64,000 nucleotides of DNA from contig NZ_AUJG01000001.1 of the NCBI RefSeq assembly GCF_000424105.1, positions 1 to 64,000 of the forward strand. Direction: 5' to 3'. The stretch comes from Lachnospira multipara ATCC 19207. Its GTDB lineage: Bacteria > Bacillota > Clostridia > Lachnospirales > Lachnospiraceae. Shown here one piece after another: positions 1 through 7,929 of the stretch. Each line of letters begins with the position of its first letter. Positions within the stretch are counted from its first letter, which is position 1. The translations under genes and the position numbers were made by a program. The notes beneath the pieces were generated by a model. That model saw only the letters and a program-made list of their open reading frames with translations, made no database searches and was not told where the DNA came from.

Positions 1-2
1 AG

Positions 3-611
3 AAAGGAGCAGCCCAGTTTTATAGAAATATACATTCGCAACCTATTATTGAGAATGGGAAAGTAGTGGATATTCCTAAAGTAGATATTGTGTGGCAAGA
101 TAAAGCAGAATATTTATTTTCAAATATAGGATATTCAAATGAAAGCACAGGATTTGATTATAGTAGTTATATGACAATTAAAAGACAATATAGTGTTATT
201 AAGTCAGATGTTGTAGCTTTTTCTGTTGCATTATATGAAGAAACAATGCCTATAGGGGAAGGAATAGAAATAAGTATTTATGGTATTCCATATGAATATG
301 CTAAACAGCAGTTGGGTGAAAATTTTATTTACACCATAGAAGATTCAGAAAATTTTAGTGAGAATATACATAATAATTACACTGAATTTGATAAAGTGTG
401 TTCAGGAAGAATAAAAGATACAGGAGTGTATTATATCGACTTATTAGATGAAAATACAGATGAAATGTATTGGAATTATTATGTGGTATTAGATTTTGAC
501 GATAATACTATAAAATATTATGACGTGAGTGGAAGTTATGGATATAACATAACAAACCAATCAGAATATGAGGAATGGAAAGAACAAAACAAAGATAAAT
601 TTTTAAATTAG
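3..611 (+). CDS. Hypothetical protein, 5' end outside the window
   Basis: The reading frame is open from the first complete codon of the window through to a TAG at 609-611, so the gene starts upstream. A GTG at 66 is in frame but has no convincing ribosome site, so I do not take it as the start. The visible 202 residues are acidic and rich in Tyr, Asn and Glu, with no membrane segment and no motif I recognise. The alternating hydrophobic and polar pattern near the C-terminus could be beta strands, as in small secreted or lipoprotein-like domains. It lies 18 bp before a LytTR gene and may be the first visible member of the ABC-transporter operon. Confidence 0.6.
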   Translation, partial: KGAAQFYRNIHSQPIIENGKVVDIPKVDIVWQDKAEYLFSNIGYSNESTGFDYSSYMTIKRQYSVIKSDVVAFSVALYEETMPIGEGIEISIYGIPYEYAKQQLGENFIYTIEDSENFSENIHNNYTEFDKVCSGRIKDTGVYYIDLLDENTDEMYWNYYVVLDFDDNTIKYYDVSGSYGYNITNQSEYEEWKEQNKDKFLN

Positions 612-629
612 CTAGCAATTGGGGGGACA

Positions 630-992
630 ATGAATAATAATTACACATGTATTTCAAACGAAGTTTTAGATGAATTGATACTTCATAAAGTCGTTTTTTT
701 TAAAGTAAATGGGCATTATTTAGAAGTAAAACTAGCCATGAGTGATTTAAAAATAAAGATTAGAGCAAGTCTTAAAACGTATAAGGATCGATTAATAGAG
801 AAAAATTTTATTAACCCTAATCAGTCTATAATGATCAATTTACTTTATGTTAAAGAGATAGATAAGGTTAATAAAAAAGTAGTAATGCATACTGGAGACA
901 TGATTGATATAAGCAGAGATAAATATAAAGATGTTTTGACACAGTATATAAAATATATAGGAAAATATGAGGAAAGTGTAGATTTTATTTAG
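630..992 (+). CDS. Stand-alone LytTR DNA-binding domain protein
   Basis: A 120-residue protein that is essentially one LytTR domain: hydrophobic N-terminal strands, then a central FINPNQSIMINLLYVKEI segment that corresponds to the family core in which a residue run ending in 'v.l.yIkei' precedes the last strands, then VVMHTGDMIDISRDKYKDV at the C-terminus. There is no receiver or membrane domain. LytTR proteins bind direct repeats upstream of target genes, often for peptide or bacteriocin-linked transporters. A GGGGGG ribosome site precedes the ATG. It is followed after a few bases by an FtsX-like permease, so it probably regulates this ABC operon, perhaps including itself. Confidence 0.8.
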   Translation: MNNNYTCISNEVLDELILHKVVFFKVNGHYLEVKLAMSDLKIKIRASLKTYKDRLIEKNFINPNQSIMINLLYVKEIDKVNKKVVMHTGDMIDISRDKYKDVLTQYIKYIGKYEESVDFI

Positions 993-1008
993 TTTTTTGG
1001 GGGGAATG

Positions 1009-2217
1009 ATGACTAATATCAAGATTATTTTTAAGCGCGTATTAAAGAGACCATATTCAATCTTGGTAATGATAGCTATGTGTGCTATTTCTTTTTATAT
1101 GTTTTCGGGAGAATTAACTGAAAACGTACAGTCTTTATATTATGTGCATAGAATACATAATATGTTTGGAATCGACGAAGAGCAGGTCGGTTTTGTCCAA
1201 TTGCTAAAATCAAGTAACTCACTAGAAACAGCAATAGAAGTAAAAAATAAAATGAATGATATTCATGGAATTAAAGGCGCTGGATTTAGAAGTGGTTATA
1301 CGATTTTTTCGCAGAAAAGTAATAGTGAAATACCAATATTTTTATTTGATACATCAATAATTGAATCTGTGAATGTAGATGTGGATGAAAAAACACTTGA
1401 AGAAATGAGACAAGAAACTGAATATGAACCTATTTTATTAGGACCAGATTATAAAGGAAAATATGAACTAGGAGAAGTTATTGAATATGAATATGCATCC
1501 TATAAAGTGTATGGCTTTTTAAAAGAGGATAGTGCTATATATCATGACTTTGATTTGTTTAGTGGATGGACAAATCTTGATTTGTACAACTTAGATAGCG
1601 CAGGAGTTGTAGTGATGGATGATTTGACTCAAAGAGAAAGCGTTAATTTTTCTTATATTCAGTTTATAACAGAGAAGAATGAATTTGATAATGTAGCCAA
1701 GGAATTAATTAAGTATTCATTGGACAATGGAATAGAATTGAGGGTAGTAAATAGAGCAGAGGAAATAAAAAATGAGTTGAAAGAAAAGAATATATTAAAT
1801 AGCGACGATTTTTATTTATTAGTTCTTGTTGGAGTTGTGACAATTATAACCATAACCACAATGTCAGTTACTTATATCATGTTAGATAAGAGAGATTATG
1901 GAATATTAATGATAAATGGACTGAAGTCAAAAAGTATACATTTACAGATCATATTGCAGAATCTATTAATAGTCATGTTAGGTGCCATTATTGGATGGAT
2001 GATAAATCAAAAATTGTATTATGGAGCCTTAATTATAAGTCAGACAGATATAAATAATAATTTTATGTATTTAATCTACTATAAAACAGCAATGATATTT
2101 ATACCTATCATTATGTGTTTAACATCAGTGGTGATAGTGGCTTTATCAAGTATTATACCTGTTTATATTACAAGTAAACTAAGATTAGCAGACCTTGTGC
2201 AGACAGAGAATGAGTAA
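1009..2217 (+). CDS. FtsX-like ABC transporter permease
   Basis: A 402-residue integral membrane protein of the FtsX/MacB type. One membrane segment lies near the N-terminus (about residues 10-30), followed by a large polar domain (about 35-265) and three C-terminal membrane segments. I chose the ATG at 1009 because the GGGGGG ribosome site at 999-1004 is spaced properly for it; an upstream TTG at 997 overlaps that site. The partner permease and ATPase follow directly. Such exporters move lipids, peptides or antimicrobials or act as mechanotransducers. The substrate here is unknown. Its end lies just before the start of the next permease. Confidence 0.8.
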   Translation: MTNIKIIFKRVLKRPYSILVMIAMCAISFYMFSGELTENVQSLYYVHRIHNMFGIDEEQVGFVQLLKSSNSLETAIEVKNKMNDIHGIKGAGFRSGYTIFSQKSNSEIPIFLFDTSIIESVNVDVDEKTLEEMRQETEYEPILLGPDYKGKYELGEVIEYEYASYKVYGFLKEDSAIYHDFDLFSGWTNLDLYNLDSAGVVVMDDLTQRESVNFSYIQFITEKNEFDNVAKELIKYSLDNGIELRVVNRAEEIKNELKEKNILNSDDFYLLVLVGVVTIITITTMSVTYIMLDKRDYGILMINGLKSKSIHLQIILQNLLIVMLGAIIGWMINQKLYYGALIISQTDINNNFMYLIYYKTAMIFIPIIMCLTSVVIVALSSIIPVYITSKLRLADLVQTENE

Positions 2218-2230
2218 AGGGGAGCATGAT

Positions 2231-3337
2231 ATGAGAAGGTTATTAGAGAATGTACTCAGGTATAAGAAATCATTTGTCTTTGTATTAATAGGACAAATAG
2301 TTATATATATAAGTGTGTTTGGCATACTTAATTTATATAATAACGCGGAGAATAGAGAGAAAGATAGAATTGAATCAATTTATGATTCTAGAATAGAAAT
2401 AGACTTATATAAGTCACAGGAAAAGAATATTTTTTCAGAAGATTTTTTAAATATAGATAGGGGAAATATAGTCGTAACTAAGGGCTTATCCTTAAGTTTT
2501 TCAGAACAGGGACTGCCTAATATAGTAGATCTTGTGCTTGTAAATAATGAAGAATTGCCTTATAAGCTTATTAAAGGTCATATTCCAGGAACAGAGGAAA
2601 GTGATATAGGAAGAAATGTAGTAGCTATAGGACGTGATAAATTAAAATATGCTTATGAAGAAAATGGTAAACAATATATTACTTTAGCAACAACAAAATA
2701 TGAGGTAGTTGGAGTGCTAGGTTCTAATAGGTCGGATTTTTGGGATTATAAGATTGTTCTAAATATACATTGTATAAGCGATAAGACGTTAGAAAGCATT
2801 AATAAAGATAGTGATTTTAAGCTAGAACTTGGAAGTAACAATATAGATATTTTCGATATTTATAAGGATGTATATGTAAGTTTAAAGTCAGAAGATAATG
2901 GGCTTAATCTAGAATCTAATAAAGTAAAGGGATTGGGAGAAAGTACTGTATCAACAACATTAAATAGAACAGGTCTTGCTAAGAAATTAAGCGTTGCTTT
3001 ATTTTGTTTTTGTAATTGCCTTGTAATATCGGAATTTTTCTTTATAGAACATAGGAAAGAGTTAGAAATAGAGAAGACTTTAGGTGCATCTAATAGATTT
3101 GTAATAGGAAAATTATTTACAAGATATGTGGAAATAAGCGCGATTGCATTATTATTATTTTTAATAGTAACAAAAGCATTTGAAAAAATCGGACTTTTAT
3201 CAAATATAATTAGAGTAAGTTTTATAAATGTGTTAGTAGTTTTTGCTACAATTATAGTAATTGCGATTTTATCATTAATTTATCCATATGTAAAAGTGGT
3301 AAAAATGGACGTTGTAGAAATGAGAACTAGGAGATAA
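2231..3337 (+). CDS. FtsX-like ABC transporter permease, second subunit
   Basis: A 368-residue permease with one N-terminal membrane segment (about 14-34), a large external domain, and three C-terminal membrane segments. It ends with a basic RTRR tail. The ATG at 2231 follows a GGGGAG ribosome site; an in-frame ATG at 2195 would overlap the upstream gene and has no ribosome site. It is clearly different in sequence from the first permease, so the pair probably form a heterodimer. The ATPase gene begins 2 bases after its stop codon, which implies translational coupling. Confidence 0.8.
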   Translation: MRRLLENVLRYKKSFVFVLIGQIVIYISVFGILNLYNNAENREKDRIESIYDSRIEIDLYKSQEKNIFSEDFLNIDRGNIVVTKGLSLSFSEQGLPNIVDLVLVNNEELPYKLIKGHIPGTEESDIGRNVVAIGRDKLKYAYEENGKQYITLATTKYEVVGVLGSNRSDFWDYKIVLNIHCISDKTLESINKDSDFKLELGSNNIDIFDIYKDVYVSLKSEDNGLNLESNKVKGLGESTVSTTLNRTGLAKKLSVALFCFCNCLVISEFFFIEHRKELEIEKTLGASNRFVIGKLFTRYVEISAIALLLFLIVTKAFEKIGLLSNIIRVSFINVLVVFATIIVIAILSLIYPYVKVVKMDVVEMRTRR

Positions 3338-3339
3338 GA

Positions 3340-4014
3340 ATGATAATTATAAATAACCTAAAAAAAGTATTTGAAACTGGAGATTATAAAAAAGAAGCTT
3401 TAGCAGGAATAGATTTAACAGTTAATGAAGGTGAAATGATAGCAATAATGGGGCCTTCCGGCTCAGGAAAAACAACTCTACTAAATGTAATAGGCTGCAT
3501 GGATAGCAATTTTACAGGAGATGTAATAGTTAAGGGCAATAATATTAGAAAGATTTCGAAGGGAAAATTAGAAAAAATAAGACGTGACAACATTTCCTTT
3601 GTCTTTCAGGATTATGCCTTGCTAGATAATTATTCTGCTTATGAAAATGTGGAAATGCCACTTCTTATAAAAAGAAGAAAAAATCGAAAAGAAAGGGTAG
3701 TTGAACTTTTAGATAAATTAGACATAAAAAATGAAGCAAGTAAAAAGCCTTCTAAAATGTCAGGTGGCCAAAGGCAAAGAGTGGCAATAGCAAGGGCACT
3801 AGCCATGGATAATGATATATTATTATGTGATGAACCAACAGGAGCTCTAGATCAAAAAACAGGTGAAGATGTAATGGAAATCCTGCGTTCAATTAATAAG
3901 GAAGGCAAGACAATAATAATAGTAACCCATGATGAGAATGTGGCCAATAAAACAGACAGGATAATAAGAATAGTAGATGGTAAGATAATAAAAGATGAGA
4001 TAATTAAGAATTAA
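3340..4014 (+). CDS. ABC transporter ATP-binding protein (MacB/LolD type)
   Basis: A 224-residue ATPase with all standard motifs: Walker A GPSGSGKTTLLN near residue 40, Q-loop in FVFQDYALLDNYSAYENVE, signature MSGGQRQRVAIARA, Walker B ILLCDEPTGALD and the H-loop IVTHDE. The sequence style (ENVEMPLL, LDQKTGEDVMEILR) is that of the LolD/MacB/SalX group, which partners with FtsX-type permeases. It closes the operon and is followed by an intrinsic terminator at 4021. It powers whatever the two upstream permeases handle; the substrate cannot be read from sequence. Confidence 0.93.
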   Translation: MIIINNLKKVFETGDYKKEALAGIDLTVNEGEMIAIMGPSGSGKTTLLNVIGCMDSNFTGDVIVKGNNIRKISKGKLEKIRRDNISFVFQDYALLDNYSAYENVEMPLLIKRRKNRKERVVELLDKLDIKNEASKKPSKMSGGQRQRVAIARALAMDNDILLCDEPTGALDQKTGEDVMEILRSINKEGKTIIIVTHDENVANKTDRIIRIVDGKIIKDEIIKN

Positions 4015-4020
4015 AGTTTA

Positions 4021-4072
4021 AAATTCTTGCAGGTTTTGCCTATGTTTGGGTAACTTGCAAGAATTTTGTTTT
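4021..4072 (+). terminator. Intrinsic terminator of the LytTR/FtsX/ABC operon
   Basis: AAATTCTTGCA (4021-4031) pairs with TGCAAGAATTT (4055-4065) and is followed by a T-rich stretch. It lies 7 bp after the ATPase stop. Confidence 0.8.
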
Positions 4073-4086
4073 TAGTGTATAATACT

Positions 4087-4098
4087 TGAACGCGTTCA
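4087..4098. promoter_or_regulatory. 12-bp perfect palindrome, candidate LacI-family operator
   Basis: TGAACGCGTTCA is a perfect palindrome with a CGCG centre, about 190 bp before the YjeM-type transporter. LacI-family operators have this form. It is shorter than a standard cre site. No LacI-type gene is in the window, so the regulator is unknown. Confidence 0.3.
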
Positions 4099-4249
4099 TA
4101 CGCTAAAGTAGTTATGTAGTAAATGGTGTAAAATCGATAGTATTATATTTTCAAATTGGTTTAATAATAGTCTTATTCTGATTTTGATTAAGAGTTGCAT
4201 TTGCAAAGATTAGAATAAGTTATTACTAAATAAAAACAAGGAAGGAGAT

Positions 4250-4351
4250 ATGGTGCGAGTTGGTTATGCATCATATGTAAAGTATGAAAGAGAAAAAACT
4301 TGGGCTCATGGCCCTAATCTTGATGATTTTTACATCAGTCTATGGATTTAA
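4250..4351 (+). CDS. Possible 33-codon leader ORF overlapping the yjeM-like start
   Basis: The best ribosome site before the transporter (AAGGAAGGAGA, 4238-4248) is followed by ATG at 4250 and GTG at 4253, in a different frame from the transporter. Translation from there gives a 33-residue peptide beginning MVRVGYASYVKYERE and ending at TAA 4349-4351, well inside the transporter gene. The transporter's own ATG at 4284 has only a weak ribosome site and an in-frame TAA two codons upstream. This could be a regulatory upstream ORF, translational coupling, or a ribosome site that no longer serves its gene. The peptide resembles nothing I know. Confidence 0.3.
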   Translation: MVRVGYASYVKYEREKTWAHGPNLDDFYISLWI

Positions 4352-5834
4352 TAACATTCCAAGATCTTATTATTTAATGGGATATGCAGCAATTCCTTGG
4401 TTTGTTGTTGCAGGTATCTTATTCTTTATTCCATTCGCCTTTATGGTGGCAGAATTTGGTTCAACTTTCAGAGAAGAAAAAGGTGGTATGTACTCATGGA
4501 TGTGTAAGTCCGTAGGACCTAAGTACGCATTTATCGGTACATTTATGTGGTACACATCTTATGTATTATGGATGGTTAATGTATCTTCTGGTATTTGGGT
4601 ACCAGTATCTAATATAATTTTTGGTAAGGATTGCACAAGTGAGTGGTCTTTCTTTGGCTTTGATTTATTATCAGGCACAAGATTACTTGGTGTAATGGCA
4701 GTAATCTTCTTTATCTTAATTACTTTCTTTGTAACAAAGGGTATTGATAAGATTAGAAAGGTAACATCAATTGGTGGTACAGCCGTTCTTACAATTAATA
4801 TTTTAGTAGTAGTTGGTTCTATCATAATGATTATTGCTCGTCATGGACAGTTAGAACAGCCTTTTGCTGGCTTTGAGTCACTTAAGACTCCACTTAACGT
4901 AGCATATCAGGGTAGCCCTATTATGATTTTATCTTTCATCGTTTATGCATTATTTGCTTACGGTGGAATTGAAGCTGTAGGTGGTCTTGTTGATAAGACA
5001 GAGAATCCTAAGAAGAATTTCCCTAAGGGTATCGTAACAGCAGCAGTAGTTATTGTTATTGGTTATGCACTTCTTATCATGTTAGTTGGTTCATTTACAA
5101 ACTACGAGGAAATTCTTGGTGCAGGCAATATTACACTTGGTAATGTATCTTATGTAATTATGTCAAATTTTGCAGCAGAGTTTGGTAAGGCATTTGGTAT
5201 GTCAGTAGCAACTCAGGCTTTACTTTCTAACATATTTGCAAGAGTTTATGCTCTTATTATGTTACTTGCATTATTAGGTGCTATGTTTACACTTGTTTAT
5301 TCAACATTAAAGCAGATTATCGATGGTACTCCAAAGGAATTATGGCCAGGTAAGATGGGTGTTGTTGATGAAGATGGTATGCCAAGACATGCTATGTGGA
5401 TTCAGTGTGTAATTGTATGTGCATTAATCCTATTAGTATCCTTTGGTGGTGATAACATGCAACAGTTCTTCTTAATCTTAACAGCAATGGTTAACGTAGG
5501 TATGACAGTACCTTATATGTTTATCTCTTTTGCTTTCCCAAGATTTAAGAAGTTAAAGAATGTAGATAGAAGCTTTGAAGTTTATAAGACTCAGAGATCA
5601 GCTAATTTCTGGGGTTATGTAGTAACAATAACTCTTTTCTTAGCAAATCTATTCGCTATCATTCAGCCAGCTTTTGACGGTGATTATTTAACAACATTCT
5701 GGTCACTTAGTGGTCCAGTAATCTTTGGTATTGTTGCTTGGATTATGTATACTCATTATGAGAAGAAGATTGCAAAGAATCCAGAATTAGCAGCTGCTAA
5801 ATTAGATGAAGATGAAGCAAATGCTGATGCATAA
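4284..5834 (+). CDS. yjeM: APC-family transporter, YjeM type (glutamate/GABA transporter-like)
   Basis: A 516-residue protein with about 12 membrane segments. It aligns throughout with my memory of E. coli YjeM: LMALILMIFTSVYGF at the N-terminus, SYYLMGYAAIPW, YSWMCKSVGPKYAFIGTF, FAYGGIEAVGGLVDKTENPK and the ending YTHYEKKIAKNPELA. YjeM is an inner-membrane APC permease grouped with glutamate/GABA antiporters; its substrate is not firmly established. The start at 4284 matches the family N-terminus, although its ribosome site is poor. It is a single-gene unit between a terminator at 4021 and another at 5881. The codon style matches neighbouring housekeeping genes, suggesting good expression. 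Confidence 0.9.
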   Translation: MKEKKLGLMALILMIFTSVYGFNNIPRSYYLMGYAAIPWFVVAGILFFIPFAFMVAEFGSTFREEKGGMYSWMCKSVGPKYAFIGTFMWYTSYVLWMVNVSSGIWVPVSNIIFGKDCTSEWSFFGFDLLSGTRLLGVMAVIFFILITFFVTKGIDKIRKVTSIGGTAVLTINILVVVGSIIMIIARHGQLEQPFAGFESLKTPLNVAYQGSPIMILSFIVYALFAYGGIEAVGGLVDKTENPKKNFPKGIVTAAVVIVIGYALLIMLVGSFTNYEEILGAGNITLGNVSYVIMSNFAAEFGKAFGMSVATQALLSNIFARVYALIMLLALLGAMFTLVYSTLKQIIDGTPKELWPGKMGVVDEDGMPRHAMWIQCVIVCALILLVSFGGDNMQQFFLILTAMVNVGMTVPYMFISFAFPRFKKLKNVDRSFEVYKTQRSANFWGYVVTITLFLANLFAIIQPAFDGDYLTTFWSLSGPVIFGIVAWIMYTHYEKKIAKNPELAAAKLDEDEANADA

Positions 5835-5880
5835 TTAAATAAAAGCGAGTCTTGACTTTCTAATATACAATAAATTTATA

Positions 5881-5928
5881 GAGGCGTTATCAAAGGGCTT
5901 TAAGCCTGGTAGATAACGTCTCTTTTTT
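5881..5928 (+). terminator. Intrinsic terminator after the YjeM-type gene
   Basis: GAGGCGTTATC (5881-5891) pairs with GATAACGTCTC (5912-5922), followed directly by a run of six T. Confidence 0.85.
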
Positions 5929-6078
5929 GTATTCTTTTTAAGAAAATGTATTAGCCCCTTTTATATATAATAAATATTTTATAATTTAAGCCTTGAAATA
6001 GTGAGGAAAAGTGATATTATTAGTATATACATTGTATGCAATAAAAAAGTACACAATCAAAATAAAAGGAGATTTATT

Positions 6079-6486
6079 ATGAAATATGCAGTAAGATATT
6101 ATACTAAGACAGGAAATACTAAAAGAATGGCAGAAGCAATGGCTAAGGAATTAGGAGTAGAGGCACTTCCAATTTCGGAACCTGTAACAGAAGCAGTAGA
6201 TTATTTATTTTTAGGAAACTCATATTATGCTTTTAACATAGATCCTGAGGTAAAGAAATTCATTGCTACATTATCTAAAGATAAAGTGGGAAAGATTGTA
6301 AACTTTGGTTCAGCAGCTATGTTAAACTCAACTTACAAGAAAGTTAAGGCAGAAGCTGATAAGGTTGGTGTAGCTATGGATTCTAAAGAATTTCACTGTA
6401 AGGGTGAATTTAAGGGAATTCATAAAGGAAGACCTAATGCAGATGATATTATTGCTGCAGTTAATTTCGTAAGACAGTATAAGTAA
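6079..6486 (+). CDS. Small flavodoxin-like protein
   Basis: A 135-residue protein with the flavodoxin phosphate loop near the N-terminus (YTKTGNTKRMAEAMAKEL, compare T-x-T-G-N-T). A YLFLGNSYYAF strand/loop follows, then a NFGSAAMLNSTYKKV segment typical of the short flavodoxin-domain proteins of Clostridia. The ATG at 6079 follows an AAAAGGAGA ribosome site; an upstream in-frame GTG at 6001 has none. Family members carry FMN and shuttle electrons or act as small FMN-dependent reductases. No partner gene is adjacent, so the electron partner is unknown. Confidence 0.8.
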   Translation: MKYAVRYYTKTGNTKRMAEAMAKELGVEALPISEPVTEAVDYLFLGNSYYAFNIDPEVKKFIATLSKDKVGKIVNFGSAAMLNSTYKKVKAEADKVGVAMDSKEFHCKGEFKGIHKGRPNADDIIAAVNFVRQYK

Positions 6487-6519
6487 AAGACTAAATAAAT
6501 AGTTAATGATTTAAAGAAA

Positions 6520-6590
6520 GCCGTGAACATGTTATATGAGGGGACCCCAAAAAGTCTAACTTTTTGGGGTCCCCTCAATATGTTCACGGC
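6520..6590. terminator. Very long hairpin between a flavodoxin gene and tRNA-Pro
   Basis: An almost perfect inverted repeat: the left arm 6520-6555 starts GCCGTGAACATG and ends GGGGACCCCAAAAAGT; the right arm 6559-6590 starts ACTTTTTGGGGTCCCC and ends TGTTCACGGC. The loop is only a few bases. The left arm carries about four extra bases (GTTATATG versus AATATG). It lies between convergent genes and probably ends transcription from both sides. The length of about 30 bp per arm is unusual for a simple terminator, so it may be a palindromic repeat element. Confidence 0.7.
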
Positions 6591-6600
6591 ATTTATACAG

Positions 6601-6675
6601 TCGGGGTGACAGGATTCGAACCTGCGACCTCTTGATCCCAAATCAAGCGCTCTAGCCAAGCTGAGCCACACCCCG
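6601..6675 (-). tRNA. tRNA-Pro (anticodon UGG)
   Basis: Read on the minus strand, the 7-bp acceptor stem CGGGGTG/CACCCCG encloses a D arm, an anticodon stem CTTGA/TCAAG with loop TTTGGGA (anticodon TGG), and the T arm with GGTTCGAATCC. The 3' CCA is not encoded. UGG reads most proline codons. It is a single tRNA, with no other tRNA beside it. Confidence 0.96.
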
Positions 6676-6842
6676 TAAGTGTGCTTATTTACTATTTTAG
6701 CGACGTTTAATAGAATAACATATTTAAAATAAAAGTCAAGGTAATTTGCTTAAAAACATATATTTTTTCTATATATATTTAATTGTTTTACTGCTAATTT
6801 CATAATATAATTAATATAGTATAAAGAAAGAACGTGATCAAT

Positions 6843-7784
6843 ATGAATAACCATTTAAAACTGCTTGTAATTATAGGGGCTTTTATACCCAATTTGCTTG
6901 CTTGTAAGGGGGAGGTGCACTCTAAAAGTGTAAGTGATGAGCTAACTTACAAATTACATTTTCAAGAGATAAAAGATGAGCACATAGAGCTAATGCACTA
7001 TAACAGGGAGGGTGAAAGGCATAACTATGCCTTGAATCGTCAAGCAGAGGAATTAGCGCTAGAAGAACAAGCTAAAGAGGAAGAAACAACAGAGTCTGAA
7101 CCATATTTAAGTCAAAGTGCATATTTAAGCAAAAATATGGAATATACGCCGTCTGATGAAACTGTAGCAGTTCAGGAAAAGACCGTGGAGGAGACAAAAG
7201 ATTTCGTAAGCTATTTAAATATAGCATCAACAACAAATCAGTTGTTAGTGGTTTCCGCAAGTGGTACAAAGGCAGAAGTTTCACTTCATAATAAGGATGC
7301 CTCTGGAAATTGGCAGCAGGTTTTAGTATGTAATGGATATGTAGGTTCTGCAGGAGTGGGTGTGACTTCTGAGGGAATGAAAATGACACCTATTGGAGTC
7401 TATGATTTTACATTTGCATTTGGAAATGCCGCAAATCCGGGAGCTCTGCTTTCCTACACACAATGTGACGATAGCTACTACTGGGTGGATGACGTAAATT
7501 CTGCATATTACAACAAATTTGTCACAACAAATGAGGTGACACCAGATTGGACAAGTGCTGAACATATCTCTGAAATAGCAGTTTATAGCTATGTTTTAGC
7601 CTTTAATTACAATGCAACTTGTATCCCAGGTAAAGGTTCAGCCTTCTTTGTTCATGTAAGTAGTGGGAGTCCAACAGCTGGATGCATTTCAGTTTCTGAG
7701 GAAAATATGCTTACAATTATAAGAAACGTGGCTCCAGGCTGTAAGATATTGATTGATAAGGAAGAGAATATAGGGGGATACTGA
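6843..7784 (+). CDS. YkuD-type L,D-transpeptidase lipoprotein
   Basis: A 313-residue predicted lipoprotein. The N-terminus is a signal sequence ending in lipobox LLAC (Cys about residue 21). An acidic Glu-rich linker (to about residue 120) is followed by a catalytic domain whose C-terminal part carries FVHVSSGSPTAGCISVSEEN, the YkuD signature H...GC(I/V), with the nucleophilic Cys. These enzymes form 3-3 cross-links in peptidoglycan or attach proteins to it, acting outside the membrane. ATG 6843 places the signal peptide correctly; the GTG at 6834 would add three residues. Secreted Cys enzymes of this type are common in Lachnospiraceae. It is a single-gene unit ended by the hairpin at 7812. 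Confidence 0.82.
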   Translation: MNNHLKLLVIIGAFIPNLLACKGEVHSKSVSDELTYKLHFQEIKDEHIELMHYNREGERHNYALNRQAEELALEEQAKEEETTESEPYLSQSAYLSKNMEYTPSDETVAVQEKTVEETKDFVSYLNIASTTNQLLVVSASGTKAEVSLHNKDASGNWQQVLVCNGYVGSAGVGVTSEGMKMTPIGVYDFTFAFGNAANPGALLSYTQCDDSYYWVDDVNSAYYNKFVTTNEVTPDWTSAEHISEIAVYSYVLAFNYNATCIPGKGSAFFVHVSSGSPTAGCISVSEENMLTIIRNVAPGCKILIDKEENIGGY

Positions 7785-7811
7785 GTTAGCTAGCTTAAGA
7801 TTTTCAATGTC

Positions 7812-7853
7812 AACTGCGGGTTAGATAAATACTTGTCTAACTCGCAGTTTTAT
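7812..7853 (+). terminator. Intrinsic terminator after the L,D-transpeptidase gene
   Basis: AACTGCGGGTTAGA (7812-7825) pairs with TCTAACTCGCAGTT (7836-7849), followed by T-rich sequence. Confidence 0.8.
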
Positions 7854-7863
7854 ACTATTCTAG

Positions 7864-7914
7864 ATGGTGATTGTGCATTTTTATCTATTAGTGTTAATCA
7901 CAGCATGGATATAG
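7864..7914 (+). pseudogene. Degenerate short copy of the small membrane peptide at 8824
   Basis: A 16-codon frame (MVIVHFYLLVLITAWI, stop TAG 7912) whose end, FYLLVLITAWI plus the stop and the following DIEE-like bases, repeats the end of the 28-residue peptide at 8824-8910. It lacks a good ribosome site and the basic N-terminus, so I regard it as the remnant of a duplication. The following gene starts 16 bases later, and its ribosome site (GAGGAG) lies just after the TAG. Confidence 0.4.
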
Positions 7915-7929
7915 AGGAGAAATTAAACT

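Noticed and set aside
4284-5834. Calling the APC transporter GadC
   Set aside because: Sequence blocks match YjeM better than GadC, and no glutamate decarboxylase gene is adjacent.
6420-6671. 83-codon minus-strand ORF covering tRNA-Pro
   Set aside because: It runs through the tRNA gene and the long hairpin and overlaps the flavodoxin 3' end; a chance frame.
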